Origin: Actinomycetes bacterium
Lineage (GTDB): Bacteria; Actinomycetota; Actinomycetes; Actinomycetales; Microbacteriaceae
Assembly (NCBI GenBank): GCA_023428065.1
Contig: JAEYZI010000033.1
Coordinates: 1 to 37,462 of the forward strand
DNA: 37,462 nucleotides
Direction of reading: 5' to 3'
Shown: one piece after another, positions 17,117-25,132 of the stretch
Numbering within the stretch: position 1 is the stretch's first letter
Layout: each line of letters opens with the position of its first letter
The notes under the pieces: model-generated
Database searches by the model: none
Told to the model about the DNA's origin: nothing
The model's input: only the letters and a program-made list of their open reading frames with translations
Made by a program: the position numbers and the translations under genes

Positions 17117-18463
17117 TCAGCCCAGTTGCGCCAGCCATGCGGTCGCGCTCGTCTCCCACTTGGCGTACGCGTTCGGGAAGGCCGAGATCTGGACGGCCTG
17201 GGCGGCCTGGGTCAGCGACATCGACTGCCATCCCGGGATGTCGAGCAGGCCGCGCGTCTTGCCCTTGTTGGGGTTCGACGGGCCGCCGTAGAAGAGCCGC
17301 GCGGCGTGCGAGGCGTTGAGGATCTGCTCCTTCGTGCCCCATCCGGTGCTCGGCCGCTGCTGGAACAGGCCGATCGAGTCGCGGTCGCCGTAGTCGATGT
17401 TGCGCAGGCTCGACTCCTGCATCGCGGCGGCGAGGGCGATGACGATGCCGCGGTCGGGCACGCCGAGCTCGCGACCCACCTGCACGATGATGCGGGCGTT
17501 CGCGGCCATCTCCGACGTGAGGGGCGTCACGCTCGAGCCGTCCTGCACGACGGTGACGCCGGGGATCGTCAGGGTGCGGCCCGCGTAGATGATGCTCGAC
17601 CAGCCCAGTCCGTTGGCGTCGAGGATCGCCTGGATGCTCACGCCGAAGGTCCGGGCGATCGACGAGATGGTGTCGCCCGCCTTGATGAGGTAGCTCGTGC
17701 CGATGACGGGCGGCGGGCCCGACACGACGGGCGTCGTGGGCTCGGCGGGAGCGGGCGCGGGCGCCGAGGGCGCGGGCGCCGAGGGCGCGGGCGACACCGA
17801 GGAGACGTTCTCGGCGGCGAGCGTCGCACCGGGGATCGCGATCGTCTGGCCGGGGTAGATGATGCTCGACCAGCCGAGCCCGTTGGCAGTGAGCACGGAC
17901 TGCGTCGAGACGCCGAACTTCGCGGCGATCCGGCTGATCGTGTCGCCCTTCTGGATCGTGTAGCGGCCCCCCGTCGAGGCGGCGGGCGGAGGCGCGGGTG
18001 CGGGCGTCGGAGCGCCGCCCGTGAGCTTGAGCACCTGGCCGGGGAAGATGAGCGACTTCCAGCCGAGGCCGTTGAGGGCGAGCACGCTCGCCGTGGCGAG
18101 GCCGTAGCGCCCCGCGATGCTCGAGACGGTGTCGCCCGCGCGGACGGTATAGGTCGCAGGCGCCGAGGCCTTTGCGGCCGCGGGCGCTGCTGCGGCGGCG
18201 ACCGCGGCGCGCACGGTGCTGCCGAGGGAGCTCTTGGGCTTGGCGGGCTTGCGGTCGGATGCCGGAGCGGCCTCGACGGGCGAGACGACGCCCGTCACGG
18301 TCAGGGCGCCCGTGAGCACGATCGGCATCGTCGCCATCATGCCCTTCGCGAGCGCGGCGGGCACGACGCCGTCGCGTGCGGGGCGCGCGGGGGCCGCCTG
18401 CGTGGGCGCGAGGCCCGCGAAGACCGTGCGCGCGCGGTCACCGATCTCATGCGTCTGCTGCAT
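17117..18463 (-). CDS. Secreted three-LysM protein with lytic-transglycosylase-like domain
   Basis: The 448-residue product is exported and wall-bound. An N-terminal hydrophobic segment (about 42-62, ending SPVEAAPA) acts as signal or anchor. Three LysM peptidoglycan-binding modules follow (105-148, 168-211, 258-301), joined by Ala/Pro/Ser linkers. A C-terminal domain (about 315-448) contains AAMQESSLRNIDYGDRDSIG and GLFQQRP, typical of lysozyme-like/transglycosylase folds, with Glu350 as candidate catalytic acid. ATG 18463 is preferred because AGGA lies just upstream. A GTG at 18523 would add 20 residues but has no Shine-Dalgarno sequence. It sits directly before the PASTA kinase gene on the same strand, suggesting coordinated wall remodelling and sensing. 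Enzymatic activity is inferred. Confidence 0.88.
   Translation of the reverse strand: MQQTHEIGDRARTVFAGLAPTQAAPARPARDGVVPAALAKGMMATMPIVLTGALTVTGVVSPVEAAPASDRKPAKPKSSLGSTVRAAVAAAAAPAAAKASAPATYTVRAGDTVSSIAGRYGLATASVLALNGLGWKSLIFPGQVLKLTGGAPTPAPAPPPAASTGGRYTIQKGDTISRIAAKFGVSTQSVLTANGLGWSSIIYPGQTIAIPGATLAAENVSSVSPAPSAPAPSAPAPAPAEPTTPVVSGPPPVIGTSYLIKAGDTISSIARTFGVSIQAILDANGLGWSSIIYAGRTLTIPGVTVVQDGSSVTPLTSEMAANARIIVQVGRELGVPDRGIVIALAAAMQESSLRNIDYGDRDSIGLFQQRPSTGWGTKEQILNASHAARLFYGGPSNPNKGKTRGLLDIPGWQSMSLTQAAQAVQISAFPNAYAKWETSATAWLAQLG
17761..17790. repeat. Exact 15-nt tandem duplication in the LysM linker
   Basis: GCGCCGAGGGCGCGG occurs twice head to tail (17761-17775, 17776-17790). In the protein it encodes the Ala-Pro-Ser repeats of the flexible linker between LysM 2 and 3. 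Its copy number is likely to vary by slippage. Confidence 0.8.
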
Positions 18464-18523
18464 CGCCGTCCTGCCTTCCCCTCCGGCCCCGGGGGCGTCT
18501 CCGGTTCGGGGATAACGTGTCAC

Positions 18524-18628
18524 AGAAGTTTAACAGTGTCAATTACTGTGGCTGGTGTGGTTTGAGTTCATCTGTTCGTAACATTTCGATGGTGCGAGGG
18601 CGTGCTCGGCGTCAGGCACGCTAGAGAG
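18524..18628. promoter_or_regulatory. A+T-richer divergent promoter region (LysM hydrolase / HTH protein)
   Basis: This gap is clearly poorer in G+C than its surroundings. The minus strand has a consensus TTGACA (18541-18536) reading toward the LysM gene, with a weak -10 (GTTATC, 18516-18511) 19 nt later. The plus strand has TAACAT (18579-18584) before the HTH gene. No riboswitch fold is apparent. Confidence 0.45.
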
Positions 18629-18967
18629 GTGACCGAACCCGCCCCCGAGTGGCTGACCGTTCCCGATCTCGTCGAACTCCTCGGTGTCACCCCGAGCAAG
18701 GTGCACCGGCTTCTGGAGGACAAGCACCTCCTCGCCACCCGCGTCGACGGGGTGCTCCGCGTTCCCGCGAGCTTCCTACGCGACGGCGAACCCCTCCACG
18801 AACTCCGCGGCACGCTCATGTTGCTCGCCGACTCCGGCTACACCGACGAGGAGGCCATGCACTGGCTCACCTCCGAGGACGACACCCTCGGCATCGCCCC
18901 CATCGAGGCGCTGCGCGCCGGGCGGAAGGCCGAGGTGCGGCGCGTCGCGCAGGCGCTCGCGTTCTAG
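18629..18967 (+). CDS. Rv2175c-like winged-helix DNA-binding protein
   Basis: This 112-residue protein begins with an HTH (WLTVPDLVELLGVTPSKVHR, then LLEDKHLLATR, about 8-40). The family-typical segment LHELRGTLMLLADSGYTDEE and a C-terminal RKAEVRRVAQALAF follow. The layout and sequence match M. tuberculosis Rv2175c, a DNA-binding protein phosphorylated by PknL, and the kinase lies just across the LysM gene. The N-terminal tail bearing the phosphorylated Thr in Rv2175c is nearly absent here. The start is uncertain: GTG 18629 has GAGAGG touching it, and GTG 18602 would add nine residues. Its DNA targets are unknown. Confidence 0.8.
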   Translation: MTEPAPEWLTVPDLVELLGVTPSKVHRLLEDKHLLATRVDGVLRVPASFLRDGEPLHELRGTLMLLADSGYTDEEAMHWLTSEDDTLGIAPIEALRAGRKAEVRRVAQALAF

Positions 18968-18991
18968 TCGATCGGGTTCCGTGCCGCGCGG

Positions 18992-21124
18992 TCAGTGCAG
19001 CACGACGAGTTGCTGTGTCGCCCGCGTCATCGCGACATAGCGGTCGACGACGCTCTCGATGCCCTCGCCCCACGATGCGGGCTCGACGAGGAGCACGAGG
19101 TCGAACTCGAGCCCCTTCGTGAGCTCCGGCGGCAGCGAGCGCACCCGCGCCGAGCCCTCGAAACCGGGGTCGCCCACGACGCACGCGACGCCCTCCGCGT
19201 GCTCGAGCAGCCACGCGTCGAGCACCGCGTCGCGCTCCTTCCGCGGGAGGTGGCGCACGGGGTAGCCGCTGCTGCGGATGCCGACGGGCACGTTGGCGTC
19301 GGGGATCGCGTTCCGGATGACGGGCTCGGCCTCGGCCATGACCTCCTCCGGCGTGCGGTAGTTGACCGTGAGCGTCGCGAGCCGTACCTCCGACAGGCCG
19401 ACGCGCGCGAGGCGCTCCTCCCAGCTCTCCCGGAATCCGTGTCTGGCCTGTGCGCGGTCGCCGACGATCGTGAGGCTGCGCGAGGGCGCGCGACGCAGCA
19501 GCATGGTCCATTCGGCGTCGGTGAGCTCCTGCGCCTCGTCGACCACGACGTGCGCGTACGGTCCCGCGAGGACGTCGGGCGTGAGGGCGGGGAGCGCATC
19601 CTCGTCGACGAGGCGGTCGGCGAAGGGTTCTTGACGCAGCGCCTGTACCTCCGACTCGAGGTCGTCATCCGCCGCGACGAGCTCCTCGACGACGCGTGCG
19701 CGCACGCGGCGCTCCTCGGCGAGAGCAGCGGCCCGCACGCGCGCGACGCGCGCGGCGTCGGGGTCGCCGATGAGGTGGCGCGCGGCGTCGAGGTAGGGCA
19801 GGTCGGCGAGCGTCCAGGCGCGCGCGTCGGCGCGCGTGAGGGCGACGACCTCGGCGTCGGTGAGCCACGGTGCGTGTGCTCGCAGATACGCCGGCACCGA
19901 CCACAGGTCCGCGACGACGCCGACGGGGTCGAGGAGGGGCCACGCCCCGGTGAAGGTGCGCGTGAGCTCGCGATGCTGCGCGAGGGCACGACGCAGCAGG
20001 TGCCGAGGTGCCTCCTCGTCGAACTGGTCGGTGAGGATCTCGAGCACCGCCTCCCACACGACGGCGCGTGCCTCGTTGTGGTTCGTGCCGGGCTCGGGCG
20101 CGTCGAATGCCTCGGCCCACTCGGCGGGTCCGATCCAGGCGGCGCCCCACGGCGTCTCGATGCCGAGCTCCGCGGCCGGCGGGCGCTCGTAGGCGCGGAC
20201 GGCGGCCTCGACGACGTCGACGAGCCGGGCGGACGCCTTGAGCCGCGCCGTCTCGGCGTCCGTCTCGGCGACGGCCGTGCGGCCCTCCGGCACGAGGTCG
20301 CGAAGGGTGCACGTCTGCACGCCGTCCTCGCCGAGGCTCGGCAGCACGTCGGCGACGTAGGCGAGATAGGGCTCGTGCGGTCCGACGACGAGCACGCCGC
20401 CGCGGCGGTGGCCGAGCCGGGGATCCGCGTAGAGCAGGTACGCGGCGCGGTGCAGGGCCACGACCGTCTTGCCCGTGCCGGGTCCGCCGTCGACGACGAG
20501 CGGCCCCCGCGAGGAGGCGCGGATGACGGCGTCCTGGTCGGACTGGATCGTCGCGAGCACGTCGCGCATGCGCGGCGAGCGGCTCGCGCCGAGGCTCGCG
20601 ATGAAGGCCGACTGGTCGTCGAGCGCGGCGCCGTGCTCGAGGCCCTCGGAGGTGAAGGCCTCGTCCCAGTAGTCCGTCACCCGTCCTCGCGTCCAGCGGT
20701 AGCGTCGGCGGCTCGCGAGGCCCATGGGTTCAGCGTGCGTCGCGGCGAAGAACGGTTCCGCCGCGGGGGCCCGCCAGTCGACGAGCAGCCGCGTGCCGTC
20801 CTCGTCGGCGAGGCTGAGCCGCCCGATGTAGACCGGCTCGGGGTCGTCGAGCGCGACGATCCGACCGAGGCAGACCTCCGGCCCGAAGCGGCGGAGCACC
20901 CGGATGCGCGCGCTCAGCTCGTGCACCTCGAGATCGCGCTCGAGCACCTCCTGGTTGTTCTCCCCACCCCGCAGCCGGGCGAGGGAGAGGCGTTCCTCGA
21001 GCTCGTCGAGCTGGTGTGCGAGGGCCGCCGCGATGGCGCGGAAGCGGCGTTCGTCGGCCTCGACGAGGGCGGGGTCGGCCTTCGCGGCGAGGCGGTCGGG
21101 CAGGTCGAAAACGGGGGTGGTCAC
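18992..21124 (-). CDS. helR: HelR-type RNA polymerase recycling ATPase
   Basis: This 710-residue UvrD/HelD-like superfamily 1 protein has an N-terminal coiled coil (about 20-80), the kind of arm HelD proteins push into RNA polymerase. It also has LLVDWRAP, Walker A GGPGTGKT (213-220) and a Walker B-like HVVVDEAQELTDAEW. The C-terminal helicase motifs include TIVGDRAQARHG and a final YVAMTRATQQLVVLH. Length and features fit HelR, which frees stalled polymerase and in Streptomyces and M. abscessus protects it from rifamycins. The start is GTG 21124. No 19-nt rifamycin-associated palindrome is visible upstream. A general SF1 helicase is the alternative. Confidence 0.85.
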   Translation of the reverse strand: MTTPVFDLPDRLAAKADPALVEADERRFRAIAAALAHQLDELEERLSLARLRGGENNQEVLERDLEVHELSARIRVLRRFGPEVCLGRIVALDDPEPVYIGRLSLADEDGTRLLVDWRAPAAEPFFAATHAEPMGLASRRRYRWTRGRVTDYWDEAFTSEGLEHGAALDDQSAFIASLGASRSPRMRDVLATIQSDQDAVIRASSRGPLVVDGGPGTGKTVVALHRAAYLLYADPRLGHRRGGVLVVGPHEPYLAYVADVLPSLGEDGVQTCTLRDLVPEGRTAVAETDAETARLKASARLVDVVEAAVRAYERPPAAELGIETPWGAAWIGPAEWAEAFDAPEPGTNHNEARAVVWEAVLEILTDQFDEEAPRHLLRRALAQHRELTRTFTGAWPLLDPVGVVADLWSVPAYLRAHAPWLTDAEVVALTRADARAWTLADLPYLDAARHLIGDPDAARVARVRAAALAEERRVRARVVEELVAADDDLESEVQALRQEPFADRLVDEDALPALTPDVLAGPYAHVVVDEAQELTDAEWTMLLRRAPSRSLTIVGDRAQARHGFRESWEERLARVGLSEVRLATLTVNYRTPEEVMAEAEPVIRNAIPDANVPVGIRSSGYPVRHLPRKERDAVLDAWLLEHAEGVACVVGDPGFEGSARVRSLPPELTKGLEFDLVLLVEPASWGEGIESVVDRYVAMTRATQQLVVLH

Positions 21125-21254
21125 GTGGCGGCTCCGGGAGGGTGCGGTCGGCGAGGCGGGCGGAGAGCTCGGTCTGCCATCGTCACACGGGTGCGGCGAC
21201 TTCTCACCGGGTCCCCGCCCAGGCGCGGCGGGTATCCTGGACGTACCCCGGGTC

Positions 21255-22382
21255 TCAGGCGTCGCGTCGCGTCACGCGATCAGCGAGCTGCGAGAGCTCG
21301 GAGCGGGCGGATGCGCTGAGGGGCGCCCCCTCGAGCGCCTCGCGCGCGACCCGCACGTTGTGGGCGATGATCCGCTCGACCTGCTCGGCGGCGCCGCTGT
21401 CGCGCACGGTGTTCTGCAGCATGCGCACCTGCGCCTCGTCGAGCCCCGGGTCGCCCAGCAGCTCGTCGAGCACGCGCACCGCCGTCGGCGGCATCTTCTG
21501 TCGGGCGAGTCCGATGAGCACGGTGCGCTTCCCCTCGCGCAGGTCGTCGCCCGAGGGCTTGCCGGTGACCTCGGGATCGCCGAAGACGCCGAGCATGTCG
21601 TCGCGGAGCTGGAACGCGACTCCGAGCGGCAGGCCGAACTCGCGCAGCGCGGCGAGCTGGGGCAGCGACCCGCCCGCGAGCGCCCCGCCGATCGCGAGCG
21701 GCGCCTCGACGCTGTACTTGGCCGACTTGTACACGATCACCCGGTGCGCGCGGGGAAGCGCCTCGCTGTCGGGGCGCGATCGCCAGGAGTCCTCCTCGAG
21801 CACGTCGAGGTACTGCCCGACGGTGACCTCGGTGCGCATGCGGAAGAACTCCGCTCGAGCGGCGCGTGCCGACTCGGGATCGTCGAGGAGGGCGAGCCCG
21901 TCCTCGAAGAGCTCGTCGCTCCAGAACAGGAGCAGGTCGCCGAGCAGGATCGCCGTCGAGGTCCCGAAGGCGGCCGCGTCCCCGTCCCACAGCTCGCGGC
22001 GGTGCAGGCTCTCGAAGGCGCGGTGCGCCGCGGGTCGCCCCCTGCGGATGTCGGAGTTGTCGATGATGTCGTCGTGCACGAGGGCGGCGGCGTGGAAGAG
22101 CTCGAGCGCCGCCGCGACGGAGACGACGGCGGGCAGGGCGCGCGCGGTGTCGGGGCCGTCGAGCTCGGGGAGCTCTCCGTCGTCCGCGATCGCGGCGACC
22201 GACTGCCAGCCCCAGTAGCAGAACAGCGCACGGAAGCGCTTCCCGCCGGCGAGCAGCTCGCGCGCCTGCTCGACGAGAGGTGCGAGATCGGGGGAGATCT
22301 CGGTGAGCGCGGTCTCGTGAGCGTCGAGCGCATCGTCGATCCGAGCAGCTATGAGGTCGACTAACCGCGTACTCCCAGGCAC
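21255..22382 (-). CDS. idsA: Polyprenyl diphosphate synthase (IdsA type)
   Basis: The enzyme elongates allylic diphosphates with isopentenyl diphosphate, supplying GGPP or longer prenyl chains for carotenoids, menaquinone or lipid carriers. The 375-residue protein has GGKRFRALF, the first Asp-rich motif DDIID (104-108), GDLLL, and a second motif DDMLGVFGD (261-269) in which the third Asp is replaced by Gly as in many actinobacterial IdsA proteins. Small Ala residues at 99-100, just before the first motif, leave room for chains of C20 or longer. GTG 22382 follows TAGGCT by exactly 6 nt, so it is probably leaderless. It sits where idsA2 (Rv2173) lies in M. tuberculosis. Product length is inferred. 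Confidence 0.93.
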   Translation of the reverse strand: MPGSTRLVDLIAARIDDALDAHETALTEISPDLAPLVEQARELLAGGKRFRALFCYWGWQSVAAIADDGELPELDGPDTARALPAVVSVAAALELFHAAALVHDDIIDNSDIRRGRPAAHRAFESLHRRELWDGDAAAFGTSTAILLGDLLLFWSDELFEDGLALLDDPESARAARAEFFRMRTEVTVGQYLDVLEEDSWRSRPDSEALPRAHRVIVYKSAKYSVEAPLAIGGALAGGSLPQLAALREFGLPLGVAFQLRDDMLGVFGDPEVTGKPSGDDLREGKRTVLIGLARQKMPPTAVRVLDELLGDPGLDEAQVRMLQNTVRDSGAAEQVERIIAHNVRVAREALEGAPLSASARSELSQLADRVTRRDA

Positions 22383-22388
22383 GCGCCT

Positions 22389-22417
22389 AGCCTAGCCAGC
22401 CGAGACGCGCCTACAAT
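22389..22417. promoter_or_regulatory. Divergent promoters of idsA and the DUF3040 gene
   Basis: On the minus strand TAGGCT (22394-22389) lies 6 nt before the idsA GTG. On the plus strand TACAAT (22412-22417), close to the consensus TATAAT, precedes the DUF3040 gene by about 50 nt. The hexamers are 17 nt apart, so polymerases would overlap. Confidence 0.5.
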
Positions 22418-22466
22418 CGAGTCACCGGCGACACCCGTGGGCGTCGGATGCGTGAAGGAGCTCGAG

Positions 22467-22763
22467 ATGCCGCTTTCGGAGCAGGAGCAGCGCCTCCTCG
22501 ACGAGATGGAGCGCAACCTCTATCACAGCGAGGCGGAAGACGTGACGACGGTCGGCGCTCGACCCGGTCGTGCGAATGGGACCGCGATCGTGCTCGCGGC
22601 GGTCGGCGTGCTCATCGGGCTCGCCCTCCTCGTGACCGGTGTCGCCATCCGGCAGCCGATCGTGGGGGTGATCGGCTTCGTCGCGATGTTCGCGGGGGTC
22701 GTGCTCGCGGTCGCTCCGCCCCTGCGGCTCACCGTCCCCTCCCGCCCGCGACCCCGCCGCTGA
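22467..22763 (+). CDS. DUF3040 small membrane protein
   Basis: This 98-residue protein begins with the family signature MPLSEQEQRLLDEMERNLYH, followed by a short acidic/polar linker and two adjacent membrane helices (about 40-60 and 64-84), ending in a basic Pro/Arg tail. DUF3040 proteins are common in actinobacteria just upstream of mraZ (Rv2169c in M. tuberculosis). Their function is unknown, though the location suggests a role near division or envelope assembly. ATG 22467 has GAAGGAG at 22454-22460. It is closed off from mraZ by a strong terminator. Confidence 0.9.
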   Translation: MPLSEQEQRLLDEMERNLYHSEAEDVTTVGARPGRANGTAIVLAAVGVLIGLALLVTGVAIRQPIVGVIGFVAMFAGVVLAVAPPLRLTVPSRPRPRR

Positions 22764-22806
22764 GCACGCCGCCCCGGTACGCCGGGCGCTGAGAACCTGA
22801 CCTTCT

Positions 22807-22830
22807 AAGGCCGGCCTTCGGGCCGGCCTT
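22807..22830 (+). terminator. Rho-independent-like terminator after the DUF3040 gene
   Basis: AAGGCCGGCC (22807-22816) and GGCCGGCCTT (22821-22830) form a perfect 10-bp stem around a UUCG tetraloop, followed by TCTC. It insulates the dcw cluster from upstream transcription. Confidence 0.85.
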
Positions 22831-22948
22831 TCTCATGCCCGGAATCGGGCGGCTCCACGCAGATTCCCTCCACCTTCCTCCACCCTCTCGTTCCCTTGAA
22901 TTCATTGGGAAGTGGCGAGGGTTTTTCGGCGTGAATCCGCGAAATCGC

Positions 22949-22977
22949 TTGTTGGGTGGTGGAGTGTGGAGTAAAGT
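22949..22977 (+). promoter_or_regulatory. mraZ (dcw cluster) promoter
   Basis: TTGTTG (22949-22954) and TAAAGT (22972-22977) are 17 nt apart in an A+T-richer stretch, predicting transcription start near 22984 and about 33 nt of leader. The MraZ-box repeats lie between and over these elements. Confidence 0.6.
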
Positions 22978-22980
22978 GGA
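22956..22980 (+). promoter_or_regulatory. MraZ operator: three GTGG words at 10-nt spacing
   Basis: GTGG occurs at 22956, 22966 and 22976, exactly one helical turn apart, with 5- to 6-nt spacers. MraZ proteins bind three short TGG-containing direct repeats with 5-nt spacers upstream of their own gene. The repeats overlap the -10 region, which fits autorepression of the dcw cluster. Confidence 0.7.
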
Positions 22981-23016
22981 GTAATCCTGGGTCCGGCCGG
23001 AGCGAAGGGGGACGAC

Positions 23017-23448
23017 ATGCTGCTCGGCACGTTCGCCCCCAAGCTCGACGAGAAGGGGCGCGTCATCCTCCCGGCGAAGTTCATGGGGGACTTCGCGAAC
23101 GGCGTCGTCATGACCCGCGGCCAGGAGCGCTGCATCTACCTCTTCAGCCAGCGCGAGTTCGAGGAGCTCCACGAGCGCGCCCGGCACGCGTCCGTGACCG
23201 GCAAGAAGGGCCGCGACTTCCTCCGCATGTTCCTGAGCGGGGCCGCGGAGGAGATGCCCGACAAGCAGCACCGCGTGACGATCCCGCCCATGCTCCGCGA
23301 GTACGCGGGGCTCGATCGCGAGCTCACCGTCATCGGCGCCGGCAACCGCGCGGAGATCTGGGACACCACGGCGTGGAACGAGTACTACGAGGCGACCGAG
23401 GCCGCCTTCGCCGAGACCGACGAGGAGGTGATCGCGGGACTGTTCTGA
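23017..23448 (+). CDS. mraZ: Transcriptional regulator MraZ
   Basis: MraZ is a ring-forming DNA-binding protein that represses the dcw promoter. The 143-residue protein has two tandem SpoVT/AbrB-like halves, each with the DxxxR signature: DEKGRVILPAKF near the N-terminus and DKQHRVTIPPMLREYAG in the second half. AAGGGGGA lies just before the ATG at 23017. It is the first gene of the cluster, preceded by its likely operator. Confidence 0.97.
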   Translation: MLLGTFAPKLDEKGRVILPAKFMGDFANGVVMTRGQERCIYLFSQREFEELHERARHASVTGKKGRDFLRMFLSGAAEEMPDKQHRVTIPPMLREYAGLDRELTVIGAGNRAEIWDTTAWNEYYEATEAAFAETDEEVIAGLF

Positions 23449-23476
23449 CCTCCGGATGCGACCCTCAGCCGCGCTC

Positions 23477-23502
23477 CCTGGCGCACCTTCCCCGGTGCCA
23501 GG
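23477..23502 (+). other. Imperfect hairpin in the mraZ-rsmH gap
   Basis: GCACC (23483-23487) pairs with GGTGC (23494-23498), and after a small bulge the outer arms CCT/AGG continue the stem. It lies in a 103-nt gap, unusually long for this cluster. It could be an RNA-processing site or partial terminator that uncouples mraZ from rsmH. Confidence 0.3.
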
Positions 23503-23551
23503 TGGCGGCGGATGGGGATCGGATCCGGGGGAGGGGGCGCACTGCACGACC

Positions 23552-24499
23552 ATGAACGACCGCCACATCCCCGTCCTCCTCGAGCGCTGCCTCGACTTGC
23601 TCGCTCCCGCGCTCGACGCTCCGGGCGCAGTCGTCGTCGACGCGACGCTCGGCCTCGGCGGCCACGCCGAGGCCCTCCTCACGCGCTTCGAGCGCGTCCA
23701 GCTCGTGGGCCTCGACCGCGACCGCCACGCGCTCGCGCTCGCGGGCGAGCGGCTCGCGCCGTTCGCCGACCGCACCCACCTCGTGCACACCGTCTACGAC
23801 CGCCTGCCCGAGGCGCTCGACGAGCTCGAGATCGCGCGGGTCGCCGGCATCCTCTTCGACCTCGGCGTCTCGTCGATGCAGCTCGACGAGGTCGACCGGG
23901 GCTTCTCCTACGCGCAGGATGCGCCCCTCGACATGCGCATGGACGACACCGCCGAGCTCACGGCGGCCCGCGTGCTCGCCGAGTACGACGAGGCTGCGCT
24001 GCGCCGCATCTTTTGGGAGTACGGCGACGAGAAGCTCGCCCCGCGCTACGCGCGCCGCATCGTCGAGGAGCGCCGCGTCGCGCCCATCGAGACCTCGGCG
24101 CGGCTCGTCGCGATCATCGACGCGGCGACGCCCGCCGCCGCGCGCCGCGCAGGGCACCAGTCCAAGCGCGTCTTCCAGGCCCTGCGCATCGAGGTCAACC
24201 AGGAGCTCGCGGTGCTCGAGCGCGCCATCCCGGCCGCGATCGACGCGCTCGAGGTGGGCGGCCGCATCGTCGTCATGTCGTACCAGTCGCTCGAGGACCG
24301 CATCGTCAAGCGCGAGTTCCAGACGCGCTCGACCTCGACCGCCCCGCGCGGGCTCCCGGTGGAGCTGCCGGAGCACCGCCCCGAGCTCAAGCTCCTCACG
24401 CGGGGTGCGGAGCTCGCCTCCGACGAAGAGCGCGCGCGCAACCCGCGCGCGACCCCCGTGCGGCTCCGCGCCGCCGAGCGCATCCGGGAGGCGGCGTGA
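23552..24499 (+). CDS. rsmH: 16S rRNA (cytosine-1402 N4)-methyltransferase RsmH
   Basis: RsmH methylates C1402 in the ribosomal P site using S-adenosylmethionine. The 315-residue protein starts with the conserved HIPVLLERCLDLL, then the SAM motif DATLGLGGHAEALL, FDLGVSSMQLDEVDRGFSY, SKRVFQALRIEVNQEL and a terminal VRLRAAERI. The frame is open upstream of ATG 23552, but homology begins there. GGGGGAGGGGG lies rather far upstream (about 14 nt), so initiation may be weak. The stop overlaps ftsL by GTGA. Confidence 0.96.
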   Translation: MNDRHIPVLLERCLDLLAPALDAPGAVVVDATLGLGGHAEALLTRFERVQLVGLDRDRHALALAGERLAPFADRTHLVHTVYDRLPEALDELEIARVAGILFDLGVSSMQLDEVDRGFSYAQDAPLDMRMDDTAELTAARVLAEYDEAALRRIFWEYGDEKLAPRYARRIVEERRVAPIETSARLVAIIDAATPAAARRAGHQSKRVFQALRIEVNQELAVLERAIPAAIDALEVGGRIVVMSYQSLEDRIVKREFQTRSTSTAPRGLPVELPEHRPELKLLTRGAELASDEERARNPRATPVRLRAAERIREAA

Positions 24500-25119
24500 G
24501 CAGCGCGACCGCGGTCCGGCTGCCGGCTCGCCACCCCGAGCACGAGGCGCCCCGCCGCCACCTCGACATCGCCCCGACGCGCACGCAACGACGTGCGCGC
24601 CCGCGCGTATACGCGGCCCTCGTCGCGATCGCGGGCATCGGCGCGATCCTGCTCGCCCAGCTCCTCATGAGCCTCGTGCTCGCGGAAGGCGCCTACCGCA
24701 TCGCGAGCCTCCAGGCGGAAAAGCGCGACCTCTCGCGCGAGACGAACGCCGCATCCGAGACGCTCGAGCAGCTGAGCTCGACACAGAGTCTCATGGCCAA
24801 CGCGGCGGCGCTCGGCATGGTCTCGAGCGGGAACCCCGTGTTCCTCGACGTCGCGACGGGACAGGCGCTCGGCACGGCATCCGCCCCGAGCGGGCAGCTC
24901 GTCGGCACGGGCGGCAACCTCATCGGCAACGCGCTCCTCGCCGACGGCGCGCACCTGCTCGACCCCGCCGCGGTGGCCGCCGCGCAGCTCGCGGCCCAGG
25001 GCGGCTCGACGGATGCGGCGACCTCGACGACGGACCGCACGCCCGCGAGCACCGTGACCCAGGGTGTCGCTCCCGTCGGGGGCGCGAGCGGCACGCTACC
25101 GTCGCCGACGACGCGCTGA
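24496..25119 (+). CDS. ftsL: Cell division protein FtsL-like
   Basis: FtsL links the FtsQ and FtsB divisome subunits and activates FtsW/FtsI. This 207-residue protein has a basic cytoplasmic N-terminus, one membrane helix (about 39-62) and a heptad-rich coiled coil just outside (about 66-100, LQAEKRDLSRETNAASETLE). Then comes an Ala/Gly/Thr-rich tail of about 90 residues, long for the family. Position between rsmH and ftsI, topology and overlapping GTGA start (24496-24499) support the call, since FtsL sequences are poorly conserved. Confidence 0.85.
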   Translation: MSSATAVRLPARHPEHEAPRRHLDIAPTRTQRRARPRVYAALVAIAGIGAILLAQLLMSLVLAEGAYRIASLQAEKRDLSRETNAASETLEQLSSTQSLMANAAALGMVSSGNPVFLDVATGQALGTASAPSGQLVGTGGNLIGNALLADGAHLLDPAAVAAAQLAAQGGSTDAATSTTDRTPASTVTQGVAPVGGASGTLPSPTTR

Positions 25120-25132
25120 CGGGGGGAGGATC

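Noticed and set aside
18464..18628. c-di-AMP (ydaO) riboswitch before the wall hydrolase gene
   Set aside because: The leader is too short and shows none of the expected paired and conserved blocks that I can see.
21125..21254. Rifamycin-associated element before helR
   Set aside because: No palindrome resembling GGGGCTTGC...GCAAGCCCC is present between idsA and helR.
22956..22991. CRISPR-like or satellite repeat from the GTGGA words
   Set aside because: Only three short words at 10-nt spacing within a promoter; fits an MraZ operator and not an array.
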